Notes: generated by a model not told the origin, from the letters alone. DNA of 32,135 bases from Parcubacteria group bacterium CG08_land_8_20_14_0_20_48_21 (GCA_002774425.1 PEYJ01000030.1:1-32135); one strand, 5' to 3'; shown: positions 18,525 through 28,199, counted from the first letter of the stretch. Numbers and translations are program-made.

Positions 18525-19313
18525 ATGATTACGTACAAAACTCCGCAGGAAATAAAAACATTGCAAGAAGGTGGAAAGCATCTTTCCGCTATTTTGGATA
18601 TGGTGGTAGCTGCGGTAGCACCGGGCGTAACGACGCAAGAACTTGAAATAATCGCGGTACGGGAAATACACAAAGTGGGAGGAGAACCTTCTTTTAAAGG
18701 TTATAAAAGCCATGATGACGAAGTGCCGTTTCCCACCGCGCTCTGCACCTCCATAAATGAAGCGGTGGTGCATGGTCCGGCAATTCCCGGAAAAACGTTG
18801 CGCAAAGGCAATATCATTGGCATTGATATCGGTATGCGCTGGCCAATGGGGAAAAAAGGAATGAAGTCACTCTACACTGACATGGCGCGTACGGTTCCGG
18901 TTGGCGCTATTCCAAAAAAAACACAAGAACTGCTCCAGGTGACCAAAGCATCGCTTGCTGCAGGGATTGCCGCGGCAAAGATTGGCGGGAACATCGGGGA
19001 TATTTCAGCAGCTATTGAAGCGGTGATTACGCCGCATGGCTTTGGCATCATTCGGGACTTGGCTGGACATGGCGTCGGGTACGCGGTACACGAGGATCCG
19101 CGTATTCCTAATTACTTTGATCGGCGTTTCGCGGAAATTCCTTTAAAAAAAGGAATGGTCTTAGCGCTTGAACCCATGGTGGCGCTTGGTGATTATCATC
19201 TCAACGTTCTGGATGATGCCTGGACCATTGTAACGGCGGATCGTAGTCTGGCGGCGCATTTTGAGCATACGATTGCGGTGGGAAAAAACGGCGGAGAAAT
19301 TCTCACCATATGA
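18525..19313 (+). CDS. map: Methionine aminopeptidase type I
   Basis: SFKGYKSHDDEVPFPTALCTSINEAVVHGPAI...GHGVGYAVHEDPRIPNY...LEPM. Confidence 0.95.
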   Translation: MITYKTPQEIKTLQEGGKHLSAILDMVVAAVAPGVTTQELEIIAVREIHKVGGEPSFKGYKSHDDEVPFPTALCTSINEAVVHGPAIPGKTLRKGNIIGIDIGMRWPMGKKGMKSLYTDMARTVPVGAIPKKTQELLQVTKASLAAGIAAAKIGGNIGDISAAIEAVITPHGFGIIRDLAGHGVGYAVHEDPRIPNYFDRRFAEIPLKKGMVLALEPMVALGDYHLNVLDDAWTIVTADRSLAAHFEHTIAVGKNGGEILTI

Positions 19314-19720
19314 AATACCTGGGGATTGATTATGGCACCAAACGGATAGGACTTGCGATAGGTGATGATATGACCAAACTCGCACTGCCTCTCACCACAC
19401 TTACTTCCCAGTCGGAAAAAGATGCGCTTGCCGCAATTACCCGCATCATCATGGAGGAGCATATAGGAAAAGCCGTGGTAGGCAAGCCCACAACCAAAGA
19501 AGGGAAATTTCGTTCCATAACCAAACACGCTGAAACATTTTGCAAAAAGTTGTACCTGCACGCCGGTATCCAGGTTGTTTTTTTTGATGAACGGCTGACG
19601 AGCAAAGCCGCGGACGCACTGATACGGGAGAGAAGTCAACAGGGCGCGGGACGCGACGAACTTGCTGCCATGGTCATTTTACAGAATTATCTTGACTGGC
19701 AACTCAATACGGGAGTCTAG
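19310..19720 (+). CDS. ruvX: Putative Holliday junction resolvase RuvX/YqgF
   Basis: MKYLGIDYGTKRIGLAIGDD...VVFFDERLTSKAAD...GAGRDELAAMVILQNYLD. Confidence 0.92.
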   Translation: MKYLGIDYGTKRIGLAIGDDMTKLALPLTTLTSQSEKDALAAITRIIMEEHIGKAVVGKPTTKEGKFRSITKHAETFCKKLYLHAGIQVVFFDERLTSKAADALIRERSQQGAGRDELAAMVILQNYLDWQLNTGV

Positions 19721-19855
19721 CTCTAAACCTGCCCACAGGTTTTGGCGCACTACAACATGCACTCTTCATACCAAAATGACTGCGTTGCGCACGGACATTT
19801 TTGATCGTTGGCATGTGTTTGGAATGTAGAAATTCGCTGTAGGATTTTTTCATGT

Positions 19856-20635
19856 ATGCCCTCCTATCTCACTACCAATACTATTGTTTTGCGCCACGAC
19901 ACTTTTCGCGAGAAAGATCGGCGTGTGTTGTTGTATACGGAAACACGGGGTAAAATGGAGGCGGTGGCGCGCAGCGCGCTTGCGGTGTGCAGCAAATTGG
20001 CGGGGCATATTGAACCCTTAAGCCTTGTGCGTGTCATGATTGCGCAGGGCCGCGTGTTTGACCACATAGCGGGCGCGGTACTCGTGAATCCGTTCAAATA
20101 CCTGCGCCGCAATTTTCGGGCCTACACGTGCGCGTCGTTTATCTGCGAGGCAACATATCGCTTGATCAAACCCGAAGAACCCGATGGATATATCTATCAT
20201 GAACTCACCGATGCGTTGCATAAACTGAATACATCTTTGCATGCGGCGTCAACTGACGACTTCTGGTGGCGAACACCCGAAGGAGGCATCGCTCTTGTCT
20301 ATATATGGCGTCTTTTGGCGCAGCTGGGCTACAAGCCGGAATTGACGTATTGTATAATCTGCAAAACCGCGAAAGACTCGGCATACTTTGATTGCGATCA
20401 TGGGGGTTATGTGTGTGACGTTTGCGCACGTACGGTTATATCCCGCGCGCGCTATGCTTTGCCAAATCCCGCGCGCACACTGCTGCAGGAGTTGTTTGCA
20501 CATGATATGCAACCGAACATTGACGCCCAAACACTCAAGCAATGCGTGGCGGTGATTGTGCAACACTTGCTCTACCATACGGAAAAACCTCTGTACAGTA
20601 CCACGTCTTTTCGGTATAGTACTAACTTGTTCTAG
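19856..20635 (+). CDS. recO: DNA repair protein RecO
   Basis: MPSYLTTNTIVLRHDTFREKDRRVLLYTETRGKMEAVARSA...; Cys motif CIICKTAKDSAYFDCDHGGYVCDVC; start inside ORF 19808-20635. Confidence 0.85.
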   Translation: MPSYLTTNTIVLRHDTFREKDRRVLLYTETRGKMEAVARSALAVCSKLAGHIEPLSLVRVMIAQGRVFDHIAGAVLVNPFKYLRRNFRAYTCASFICEATYRLIKPEEPDGYIYHELTDALHKLNTSLHAASTDDFWWRTPEGGIALVYIWRLLAQLGYKPELTYCIICKTAKDSAYFDCDHGGYVCDVCARTVISRARYALPNPARTLLQELFAHDMQPNIDAQTLKQCVAVIVQHLLYHTEKPLYSTTSFRYSTNLF

Positions 20636-20688
20636 CAAAAACAAGTAGACGATCTTTTCATAAACCTTGTATACGGAAAGGGATGGTT

Positions 20689-21420
20689 ATGTCGCCGCAC
20701 ACAACAAAATTTGAACAGTGGCTATATGACACGGAAGCGCTCAAGAAAGGGCATTTTGCTCTCACGCCAAAAGATGGTATCGGTCAGGTGCATTCTGACC
20801 TATACTTCAACAAAAAATTTATTTTGGAAGACGATGCCGCAAGAGCGTATATTGCGGTGAGCATGGCGAAGCGTATAAAATGGGAGCTTGCAAAACGCTT
20901 TTTTATGACCGTACGGTTGACGCGGTGGTTGGCATTGAAAGCGGATCCCTCTTGTTGGGAAATGAAGTTCGACGGGAACTGGAGTATGTGTTCGGCTACC
21001 CCATACGTTATGTGGAAGCGCGTAAGCGTGACTCCAGCAAAGCTCGCAGTGATTTTGTCCTGCCAAGCGGCATGTACCGCGCGCGTGTTTGGATTGTGGA
21101 AGATGTTGGATCATCGGCAAAGGCGGCAACGCATGGCGTGTGATGCAAGAAGTGCAAAAGAACTCTGGTGAGGGTACTTGGGGGTGATCTATCTCTTTAA
21201 CCGAGGCGTGGTTACCTCCAAGCAACTCGGTGTGCTGGTTGCGTCGCTCGTGAGAAGAAAAATCGCAATGTTTTCCGCTGACCCGAAGATACATCCTCAT
21301 CTGCGCAAATGCCGCCAATGTTGGGAAGGTGTGCCAATTGACACAGAACTAGGTCACGGGAAGAAGTGGCTCGCGGAAGCTATAGCTGCCGGTACAACGT
21401 TTCAAACCATGTCTCTCTAG
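20689..21420 (+). pseudogene. Orotate phosphoribosyltransferase-like (pyrE-like) gene broken by three frame changes
   Basis: EALKKGHFALTPKDGIGQVHSDLYF... (frame 1) -> YDRTVDAVVGIESGSLLLGNEV...VWIVEDV (frame 0) -> GKGGNAWRVMQEVQKNSG (frame 2) -> LGVIYLFNRG...CRQCWEGVPIDTELG* (frame 1). Confidence 0.75.
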
Positions 21421-21443
21421 CATACCCTCCGAACCTTAGTAAC

Positions 21444-21469
21444 GGCATCTCGCCCGAGAGCCTTTTTTT
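21444..21469 (+). terminator. Rho-independent terminator downstream of pyrE-like gene
   Basis: GGC(A)TCTC gccc GAGAGCC followed by TTTTTTT (21463-21469). Confidence 0.75.
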
Positions 21470-21584
21470 ATCCCCTATAAAACCCTTTAGGTCAAATATA
21501 CGACATCGTAGACGCATTTTTGTTATCAGGAACTGTGCCGTAGGGATTTGCGATGGTTCATTTTTTGCATAGGGACGCTTCTTA

Positions 21585-21613
21585 TTGCAAAACTCCCTAA
21601 TCTACGCTATGAT
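21585..21613 (+). promoter_or_regulatory. Promoter for aspS: TTGCAA-17-TATGAT
   Basis: TTGCAA, 17-nt spacer aactccctaatctacgc, TATGAT 21608-21613; ATG at 21623. Confidence 0.6.
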
Positions 21614-21622
21614 TTCTCCTGT

Positions 21623-23410
21623 ATGTTGCGCACACACACGAACGGAGAGCTCACCAAAAAACATATTAAAAAGATCGTTATCCTGACCGGCTGGGTACAC
21701 CGCCGACGCGACCACGGCAGTCTTATTTTTATTGACCTGCGTGATCGTTATGGGCTTACCCAATGCACCTTTGATCCCGAAAAAGATAAGGCTTCCTGGC
21801 AAGCGGCGGATGTTTTGCGCCCCGAGGACGTGGTCAAAATTGAAGGTGTGGTTGTGGCAAGACCCGCAGAAATGGTCAATAAAAAATTGGCAACGGGGGA
21901 AATTGAAGTGGAGGGAACGGCAATTGAAGTATTGAGTAAGTCGGCAACGCCGCCCTTTGAGATTAAGGCGGAACACGAACTGCAAAAACCGGTAAATGAA
22001 GACCTGCGTTTGCAATATCGGTATCTGGATATGCGCCAGCCGCACATGCAGACAAATTTACGCCGCCGCCATGAGATGGTGAAAGTAATGCGTGATTATT
22101 TCCACGAGGAAGGTTTTTTGGAAATTGAGACGCCGATACTCATCAAGGGTACGCCAGAGGGGTCGCGCGAATATATCGTACCCTCGCGCCTTCATCGGGG
22201 GAAGGTGTATGTATTGCCGCAAAGTCCCCAGCAGTTGAAACAGCTGTGCATGGTTGGTGGATTGGACAAGTATTTTCAGATCGCGCGCTGTTTTCGCGAT
22301 GAAGACTTGCGCGCGGATCGCCAGCCGGAATTTACACAGCTTGATATTGAAATGAGCTTCTGCGAAGAAGAGGACATCCGGCAGATCGTAGAAAAACTGC
22401 TCATCAAGTTAAGTACAAAATTTTTACCGCATAAGAAAATTGCCGCGGTGCCTTTCACGCGCCTCACCTGGCATGAAGCGATGTTGAAATATGGATCGGA
22501 CAAACCGGACTTGCGTTTTGATCTGGAGATCGTGGACGTAAGCGATATCGTGCGGGGTTCGGGGTTTACCGTTTTTTCTCATGCGCTTGCCAACAAAGGA
22601 GTAGTGCGCGCACTCACTATTGCCGATGGCGCGAAATTTTCCCGCAAAGAAATTGATGAGCTGGCAGAAGCGGCAAAGATACACGGCGCGAAGGGGTTGG
22701 CGTATATCATCGTTGCAGACGAGCTCAAATCACCCATAGTGAAGTTTCTTACTGATGTGGAACAGCAATCTCTACTCAAAGCAACGGGTGCAAAAAAAGG
22801 CGATATTATTTTCTTTGGTGCTGATGGCGAAACGGTTGTTGCGGAAAGCTTGGGGGCAGTGCGTTTGGCGTGTGCCGATAAACTGGGGCTACGCGATCCG
22901 AACCTGCTTGCGTATGCGTGGATAACGAATTTTCCGCTGTTTGTGAGGGGTGAAGAAACGGGGGAAATTGCCTCGGCGCACCATCCGTTTACCCGTCCAC
23001 GGGATGAAGACCTGCCACTATTGGATATGGATCCGTTGCGCGTACTCGCTCAGCAGTCGGACATCGTATTGAATGGCGTTGAGTTGGGAGGTGGTGGTAT
23101 GCGCATCCACCAGGGAGATTTACAGGCGAAACAATTTGAAATTTTAGGCATATCTTCTGCACAGGCGCAAGCGCGATTTGGACATTTATTGGAGGCATTT
23201 CGCTACGGCGTCCCCCCGCATGGCGGTACGGCCTTAGGCATTGATCGGCTGGTCATGCTATTCCAGGAAGCGACGTCGGTACGCGACGTGATCGCCTTCC
23301 CGAAAAATAGCCGTGCGGAAGATACGATGTTGGGAGCTCCGTCCGACCCTGATCCCACAACGGTAAAGGAATTAGGGATTTCTCTACTCAAGAAGAAGAT
23401 CAATGCATAA
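21623..23410 (+). CDS. aspS: Aspartate-tRNA ligase (bacterial AspRS/AspRS-AsnRS type)
   Basis: LTGWVHRRRDHGSLIFIDLRDRYGLTQ...YRYLDMRQPHMQTNLRRRHEM...FLEIETPILIKGTPEGSREYIVPSR...GVPPHGGTALGIDRLVMLF. Confidence 0.96.
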   Translation: MLRTHTNGELTKKHIKKIVILTGWVHRRRDHGSLIFIDLRDRYGLTQCTFDPEKDKASWQAADVLRPEDVVKIEGVVVARPAEMVNKKLATGEIEVEGTAIEVLSKSATPPFEIKAEHELQKPVNEDLRLQYRYLDMRQPHMQTNLRRRHEMVKVMRDYFHEEGFLEIETPILIKGTPEGSREYIVPSRLHRGKVYVLPQSPQQLKQLCMVGGLDKYFQIARCFRDEDLRADRQPEFTQLDIEMSFCEEEDIRQIVEKLLIKLSTKFLPHKKIAAVPFTRLTWHEAMLKYGSDKPDLRFDLEIVDVSDIVRGSGFTVFSHALANKGVVRALTIADGAKFSRKEIDELAEAAKIHGAKGLAYIIVADELKSPIVKFLTDVEQQSLLKATGAKKGDIIFFGADGETVVAESLGAVRLACADKLGLRDPNLLAYAWITNFPLFVRGEETGEIASAHHPFTRPRDEDLPLLDMDPLRVLAQQSDIVLNGVELGGGGMRIHQGDLQAKQFEILGISSAQAQARFGHLLEAFRYGVPPHGGTALGIDRLVMLFQEATSVRDVIAFPKNSRAEDTMLGAPSDPDPTTVKELGISLLKKKINA

Positions 23411-23651
23411 GGAAAAATTACCCGGAGACACCTACAAGCATTACCTGGGCAAACACTACGAAGTGTTAGGCGTGGTTAAACACCGTGAAACACTCGAAGA
23501 TATGGTGATCTATAAATCATGGTATGGTGCAGGACAAATCTGGACTCGGCCATCACCTGTGTTTTTGGAAGAAGTTGCAGTTGAGGGAAAGCACATACCG
23601 CGATTTCTCTATATTTCCGCAAAGAAGCGGTGCGCTGTTGAATTTTTATGA
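23403..23651 (+). CDS. DUF1653 family protein
   Basis: YKHYLGKHYEVLGVVKHRETLEDMVIYKSWYG...WTRPSPVFLEEVAVEGKHIPRF. Confidence 0.85.
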   Translation: MHKEKLPGDTYKHYLGKHYEVLGVVKHRETLEDMVIYKSWYGAGQIWTRPSPVFLEEVAVEGKHIPRFLYISAKKRCAVEFL

Positions 23652-24355
23652 CCGTCATGCAAAAATCTTTTGAACTCCACCTTGAGCCGTTTGATGGTCC
23701 GATGGCCCTGCTCTTACAGCTTATCCAGGGAGAAAAAATGGACATCACCACGATTGCGCTCGCGCAAGTGACCGAACGGTATCTCAAAGAAATAGAAAAA
23801 GTTGCAGAAACCTATCCGGAACTCTTGGCGGATTTTTTGGTGGTTGCCACGCGTCTGGTGTATCTTAAATCACAGGCGTTATTGCCCTATTTAACCTGGG
23901 AGGAAGATGAAGCGGATCTTGAGGCTCAGCTCAAGATGTACAAACTCTACTTTGAAGCGGCAAAAAAACTGTACAAGCGCATTTCGCGAAAAACATTTGC
24001 ACATTTTCGGGGAATACAAACTACAACGCTTGAAGTGCGTTTTGCGCCACCCGCGTCTGTAACCACAAAAAAACTTGCGGACATCTACCACGCGCTCCTG
24101 CAACGCCAGCCGAAACTCACCCTGTTACCTCAACAGGTAATTTTACGCACGATCCATATTCACGAGAAAATAGCGGAAATAAAAAAACATGTCATGGAAA
24201 AAGCAAGCGTTGCTTTTGAGGAAATACTGAAAGACCGCCGGGATACACTGGAGTTGGTTGTGAGTTTTTTGGCGCTGTTGGAGCTGGTCAAGCAACGGAT
24301 GGTGCGCGTCCAACAGGGAGGTAATTTTACCTCCATTACCATCGTGAAGATGTAG
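23648..24355 (+). CDS. scpA: Segregation and condensation protein A
   Basis: FELHLEPFDGPMALLLQLIQGEKMDITTIALAQVTERYL...ADFLVVATRLVYLKSQALLP. Confidence 0.95.
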   Translation: MTVMQKSFELHLEPFDGPMALLLQLIQGEKMDITTIALAQVTERYLKEIEKVAETYPELLADFLVVATRLVYLKSQALLPYLTWEEDEADLEAQLKMYKLYFEAAKKLYKRISRKTFAHFRGIQTTTLEVRFAPPASVTTKKLADIYHALLQRQPKLTLLPQQVILRTIHIHEKIAEIKKHVMEKASVAFEEILKDRRDTLELVVSFLALLELVKQRMVRVQQGGNFTSITIVKM

Positions 24356-24396
24356 CATCGTTCTCTTCCAGCATTTTATATTCTCACCTCCATTCT

Positions 24397-24939
24397 ATGA
24401 GCCTTATTTCCCAAATTGAAAGTATGCTCTTTGCTTCAGCAAAGCCTCTTACGGTCGCACAGCTGGCTTCTGCGTGCGCTAGGGATAAACAAGAGGTGCA
24501 GGAGGCTCTTGCTTTACTCAAAGAAAAATATGCGGCACAAGATAGCGGTCTCGTGCTCTTGGAAACCGACACGCAGGTGCAACTGGCAAGCACTCCCCGA
24601 AATGCGAATCTTGTCAAGAAGTTCCTGAAAGAGGAGCTGACTGGAGAATTCACCCGACCGTCGCTTGAAACGCTGACCGTAGTTGCGTACCGCGGGCCGA
24701 TTACCAAAGCGGCGATAGAAGAAATTCGCGGTGTCAATTGCGGAATGATTTTGCGTAGCTTGCTTATGCGCGGACTGATAGAGGAAGAAAAGGACGAGCA
24801 GGGGAACATCGTATATCGCATCACAACAGAATTTTTGCGCTATCTTGGCGTTGCGCATACACGCGAACTTCCGGATTACACACAACTGCATGCCGCACAC
24901 GCAGCGCAGGAACTTGAGGATGCAACCGCTGTGCAATAA
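24397..24939 (+). CDS. scpB: Segregation and condensation protein B
   Basis: IESMLFASAKPLTVAQLA...LETLTVVAYRGPITKAAIEEIRGVNCGMILRSLLMRGLIE. Confidence 0.94.
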   Translation: MSLISQIESMLFASAKPLTVAQLASACARDKQEVQEALALLKEKYAAQDSGLVLLETDTQVQLASTPRNANLVKKFLKEELTGEFTRPSLETLTVVAYRGPITKAAIEEIRGVNCGMILRSLLMRGLIEEEKDEQGNIVYRITTEFLRYLGVAHTRELPDYTQLHAAHAAQELEDATAVQ

Positions 24940-24983
24940 TATATTCACTACACCTACCTGGCATACACTAAACTCCAAGATAC

Positions 24984-25874
24984 ATGTTTGAACTCTTTCT
25001 TCCTTTTCTCGCATTGATGTGGCGCTCCTGGCAAGAAAACATCTCAGTGATTCCCGCGCAAATCCAAATTGCAACCCAACCCGCACCTCGCGTGCGGGTG
25101 CTTGATGTCGAAACAACGGCATGGGCGCAAGGCGTGTATGACATGGAAAACGACACGTGGTCCTTGGAGCGCCGCAGTGATGAGCCGCGTCCTATTGCAA
25201 GTATCACCAAACTCATGGCCGTCCTCACGGTACTCTCCTATAATCCGGATTTGTCTGTGCGCATTGCATTTACCGGTGACGACATAGTTGCCGGTGGGCG
25301 CATCTATTTCGGCTCTGGCGAACAACTCTCAAGGGAGGAGTTGTTGGAGGCATCGCTGGTTGCATCAGATAATTCCGCCATCACGCTACTAGCGAGATCG
25401 GTTGAGCCGCACCGAGATGCTTTTGTGGCACGCATGAATGCGGTTGCGGAAAACTTGGGCATGGTTACGGCACATTTTACCGATCCTACGGGATTGGATC
25501 CCGCCAATATCGCTTCAGTCAGAGATATCGGAAAACTCTATGGTGAGGTGTTGCGGCATAATGAGCTCTTGGCCATATTGCGCAAACCTGAAACAACGCT
25601 CACCGTACTCAATACCGGAAGGCAAGAACATCTGCTCGCGACCGACTGGCTTACGGACAGTTTTTTACAGGAAGATCCCTATACGTTCATGGGTGGCAAA
25701 ACCGGCTATCTGGATGAAGCGGGATATTGCCTCGTGTCCGCGGTTACCAGCGGCGATCATACTCAACCCATAATCGCGATTGTATTGGGAAGCGAATCAA
25801 AAGAGTCGCGCATGCAAGAGGTGAAGAGTCTCTTGTGGACGGCACTCACGTATGGCGTTGAAGCAATACGGTAA
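24984..25874 (+). CDS. D-alanyl-D-alanine carboxypeptidase (peptidase S11 family)
   Basis: S11 motifs SITK (SxxK), SDN (SxN) and GGKTGYLDEAGYCLVSA (KTG). Confidence 0.9.
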   Translation: MFELFLPFLALMWRSWQENISVIPAQIQIATQPAPRVRVLDVETTAWAQGVYDMENDTWSLERRSDEPRPIASITKLMAVLTVLSYNPDLSVRIAFTGDDIVAGGRIYFGSGEQLSREELLEASLVASDNSAITLLARSVEPHRDAFVARMNAVAENLGMVTAHFTDPTGLDPANIASVRDIGKLYGEVLRHNELLAILRKPETTLTVLNTGRQEHLLATDWLTDSFLQEDPYTFMGGKTGYLDEAGYCLVSAVTSGDHTQPIIAIVLGSESKESRMQEVKSLLWTALTYGVEAIR

Positions 25875-25886
25875 ATACAGTATACT
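25858..25886 (+). promoter_or_regulatory. Candidate promoter TTGAAG-17-TATACT at 3' end of carboxypeptidase gene
   Basis: TTGAAG 25858-25863, 17-nt spacer, TATACT 25881-25886. Confidence 0.55.
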
Positions 25887-25997
25887 GGAACTATGCGGTA
25901 GGGAGTGAGCAGTTCTGGTGCATGCCGTGAACATACACCTCTTTCACGCATGACGATATCCCGAACCGCGTACTGTCGGCTGCGAACCTCCACTACT

Positions 25998-26468
25998 ATG
26001 CATCTACCACCCGAACTCTCCGTTTTCCTGCTCTCCATGCTACCCCTGACCGAATTGCGCGGAGCGCTTCCGCTTGCGCTCACGTACTATCATATGCCGG
26101 TAGTACGCGCGATCGCACTGACTGTTTTCGGGAATATTATTCCAGGGGTTGTGCTGCTCTATGTGCTTGATCCGGTGTCGCGGTTGTTGCGGAAAAAATC
26201 TCGTCTTTGCAACCGGCTCTTGCCCTGGCTTTTTGCGCGTACGAGAAACAAGTTTACGCAAAAATATGAACGCTGGGGAGAAGCGGCACTTGCGGTATTT
26301 GTCGCAATTCCCTTGCCCGTAACCGGAGCGTGGACGGGTGCGGTAGCCGCGTATCTTTTTGATATTCCACGGTATCGCGCCGTACTTTCGTTGCTTGTAG
26401 GTTTGTGCATATCAGGCGGCATTGTCGCGGGGGTAACACTCGGCATATTTCATCTCATTTCTTTATGA
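25998..26468 (+). CDS. Putative small multidrug export family protein
   Basis: LSMLPLTELRGALPLAL...VFGNIIPGVVLLYVLDPVSRLLR...KYERWGEAALAVFVAIPLPVTGAWTGAVAAYLF. Confidence 0.8.
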   Translation: MHLPPELSVFLLSMLPLTELRGALPLALTYYHMPVVRAIALTVFGNIIPGVVLLYVLDPVSRLLRKKSRLCNRLLPWLFARTRNKFTQKYERWGEAALAVFVAIPLPVTGAWTGAVAAYLFDIPRYRAVLSLLVGLCISGGIVAGVTLGIFHLISL

Positions 26469-26477
26469 AGCAACCGT

Positions 26478-27233
26478 ATGCCTAAAACAATTATTGCGAA
26501 CTGGAAAATGAGTTTATCACTCAAGGAGAGCGTGGACCTTGCAAAAAAACTTTCCCGAGATCTCCGCAGTATTACGGGACACGCGGTGGTACTCTGCCCT
26601 TCCTTTCCGGCGCTTCTTCCCGTTGGGCAGGTACTTGCAGGGAGTAAAATCGCCCTGGGGGCCCAAGATATGTTTTGGGAGACGCACGGGGCGTATACGG
26701 GAGAGGTGGCGGCAGGGATGCTGCAAGAGGTCGGCTGTACGCATGTGATTATCGGTCATTCAGAAAGAAGAAATATCGCGGGAGAAACGGACGCGATGGT
26801 GCGTAAAAAGGTTGCGGCGGCAATTGCGGCGGGACTTACGCCAATTCTCTGTGTCGGAGAAAAGTTTCAGGAGCGGCAGGAGGGATTGAAGGATCACGTG
26901 ATTGCGGAACAGGTGCGGAGCGCTTTGGAGGGTATTGCCATTTCTTCCGCCGCAAAACTTTACATCGCGTATGAACCGGTCTGGGTCATAGGATCGGGGC
27001 AGGCGGTGGAACCGGAGGAAGCGCAGTACACCGCCGAAGTGATTCGGCAGGTTGCGGTTGATCTGTTTACGGAGTATAATTCGGCATCCGCTATCCGGGT
27101 GCTCTATGGAGGAAGCGTTGATGCGGCGAACATCACCTCATTCTTGCGGCAGCCCGATGTTCATGGCGTCTTAGTGGGCGGCGCCAGCCTCAAAGCGGAA
27201 ACATTTTCCTCCATGATCCAAGCTCTCGTCTAA
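26478..27233 (+). CDS. tpiA: Triosephosphate isomerase
   Basis: IIANWKMSLS...THVIIGHSERRNIAGETD...IAYEPVWVIGSG...VLYGGSVDAAN. Confidence 0.97.
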   Translation: MPKTIIANWKMSLSLKESVDLAKKLSRDLRSITGHAVVLCPSFPALLPVGQVLAGSKIALGAQDMFWETHGAYTGEVAAGMLQEVGCTHVIIGHSERRNIAGETDAMVRKKVAAAIAAGLTPILCVGEKFQERQEGLKDHVIAEQVRSALEGIAISSAAKLYIAYEPVWVIGSGQAVEPEEAQYTAEVIRQVAVDLFTEYNSASAIRVLYGGSVDAANITSFLRQPDVHGVLVGGASLKAETFSSMIQALV

Positions 27234-27277
27234 CTCCTCGCTACGCGCAAACGCATACTTGTTAAGAGTTGTTTACC

Positions 27278-28180
27278 ATGCCTTACGATATTCTTGCATT
27301 AGTTATCATGATCGCCGGTGTCATACTGGTTGGAGCGGTTGTTATACGTAAATTTCCCGATCTCGTTTCACTGGATGTGGAACGTATGCCACAAGAGCGG
27401 CAGAGGCGCACCAAAAAGCGTATTTTAACAGAACGGCTTGAGCGTGGCATGCTGGAAAAGTTCGGAGCTCTCGGAAACTTATTGCGTCCCATTTGGCACG
27501 CGATCAAAAAATCGTTTTATGATCGGTATGAAAAGATTGTGCGCATTGAACGAGTGCGCCGCCATGAACGTACGCGCGTGAAAATGGAGCCGAAGTCTAC
27601 CGAACAAGTGCGGGACAAGGTACACAATCTTTTGGATAAAGCGCAAGCGTATACACAGCAGGATGATTTTGAAAAAGCCGAGGACTCCTATGTGGAAGCG
27701 CTGGGTATAGACGGGACGCTCCTTGAAGCGTATCGCGGGCTTGGCGCAGTGTATGAAGCGCGCAAAGACTATGAGTTGGCGAAGCAAACATATCTCCACA
27801 TCATTAAACTGGCGCGAGGAACGGATCCGGGAGCATATTTTCACCTTGGGGAAGTGCAGCAGAAAATGGGCAATTTCTCTGAAGCCAAAGAGGATTTGGA
27901 AAAGGTGGTGGATGTGGAGCAGTATCACACACGCGCGCTTGCCGATTTGGCGGATGTCTGCGGTAAACTGGGTGAACATGCATTGCGCAAAAAGTATCTG
28001 CAACAGGTGGTTGCACTTGAACCGCACAACCCGCATTATCTTGACGAGCTGGCGGAAATCAGTATACTGGTAGGGGATTTTGCGGAAGCGCAAAAAGCGT
28101 ATGAACGGCTGGAAGAGGTGAATCCGGAAAATCAAAAACTTGCAGAACTGGCACAGAGAATTCATGAAATGCAAAAGTAG
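27278..28180 (+). CDS. TPR-repeat protein with N-terminal transmembrane helix
   Basis: YDILALVIMIAGVILVGAVVI followed by TPR-like repeats (AQAYTQQDDFEKAEDSYVEALGIDG; GLGAVYEARKDYELAKQTYLHII; GEVQQKMGNFSEAKEDLEKVV). Confidence 0.8.
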   Translation: MPYDILALVIMIAGVILVGAVVIRKFPDLVSLDVERMPQERQRRTKKRILTERLERGMLEKFGALGNLLRPIWHAIKKSFYDRYEKIVRIERVRRHERTRVKMEPKSTEQVRDKVHNLLDKAQAYTQQDDFEKAEDSYVEALGIDGTLLEAYRGLGAVYEARKDYELAKQTYLHIIKLARGTDPGAYFHLGEVQQKMGNFSEAKEDLEKVVDVEQYHTRALADLADVCGKLGEHALRKKYLQQVVALEPHNPHYLDELAEISILVGDFAEAQKAYERLEEVNPENQKLAELAQRIHEMQK

Positions 28181-28199
28181 TAAATCATCGTAGTATCAT

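Noticed and set aside
21548-21622. N-terminal extension of aspS from the ORF track
   Set aside because: The AspRS N-terminus begins MLRTHTNGEL at 21623; the upstream portion overlaps the predicted promoter.
27479-28174. 231-aa minus-strand ORF opposite the TPR gene
   Set aside because: Fully antisense to a coherent TPR protein; low-complexity H/F/R composition.
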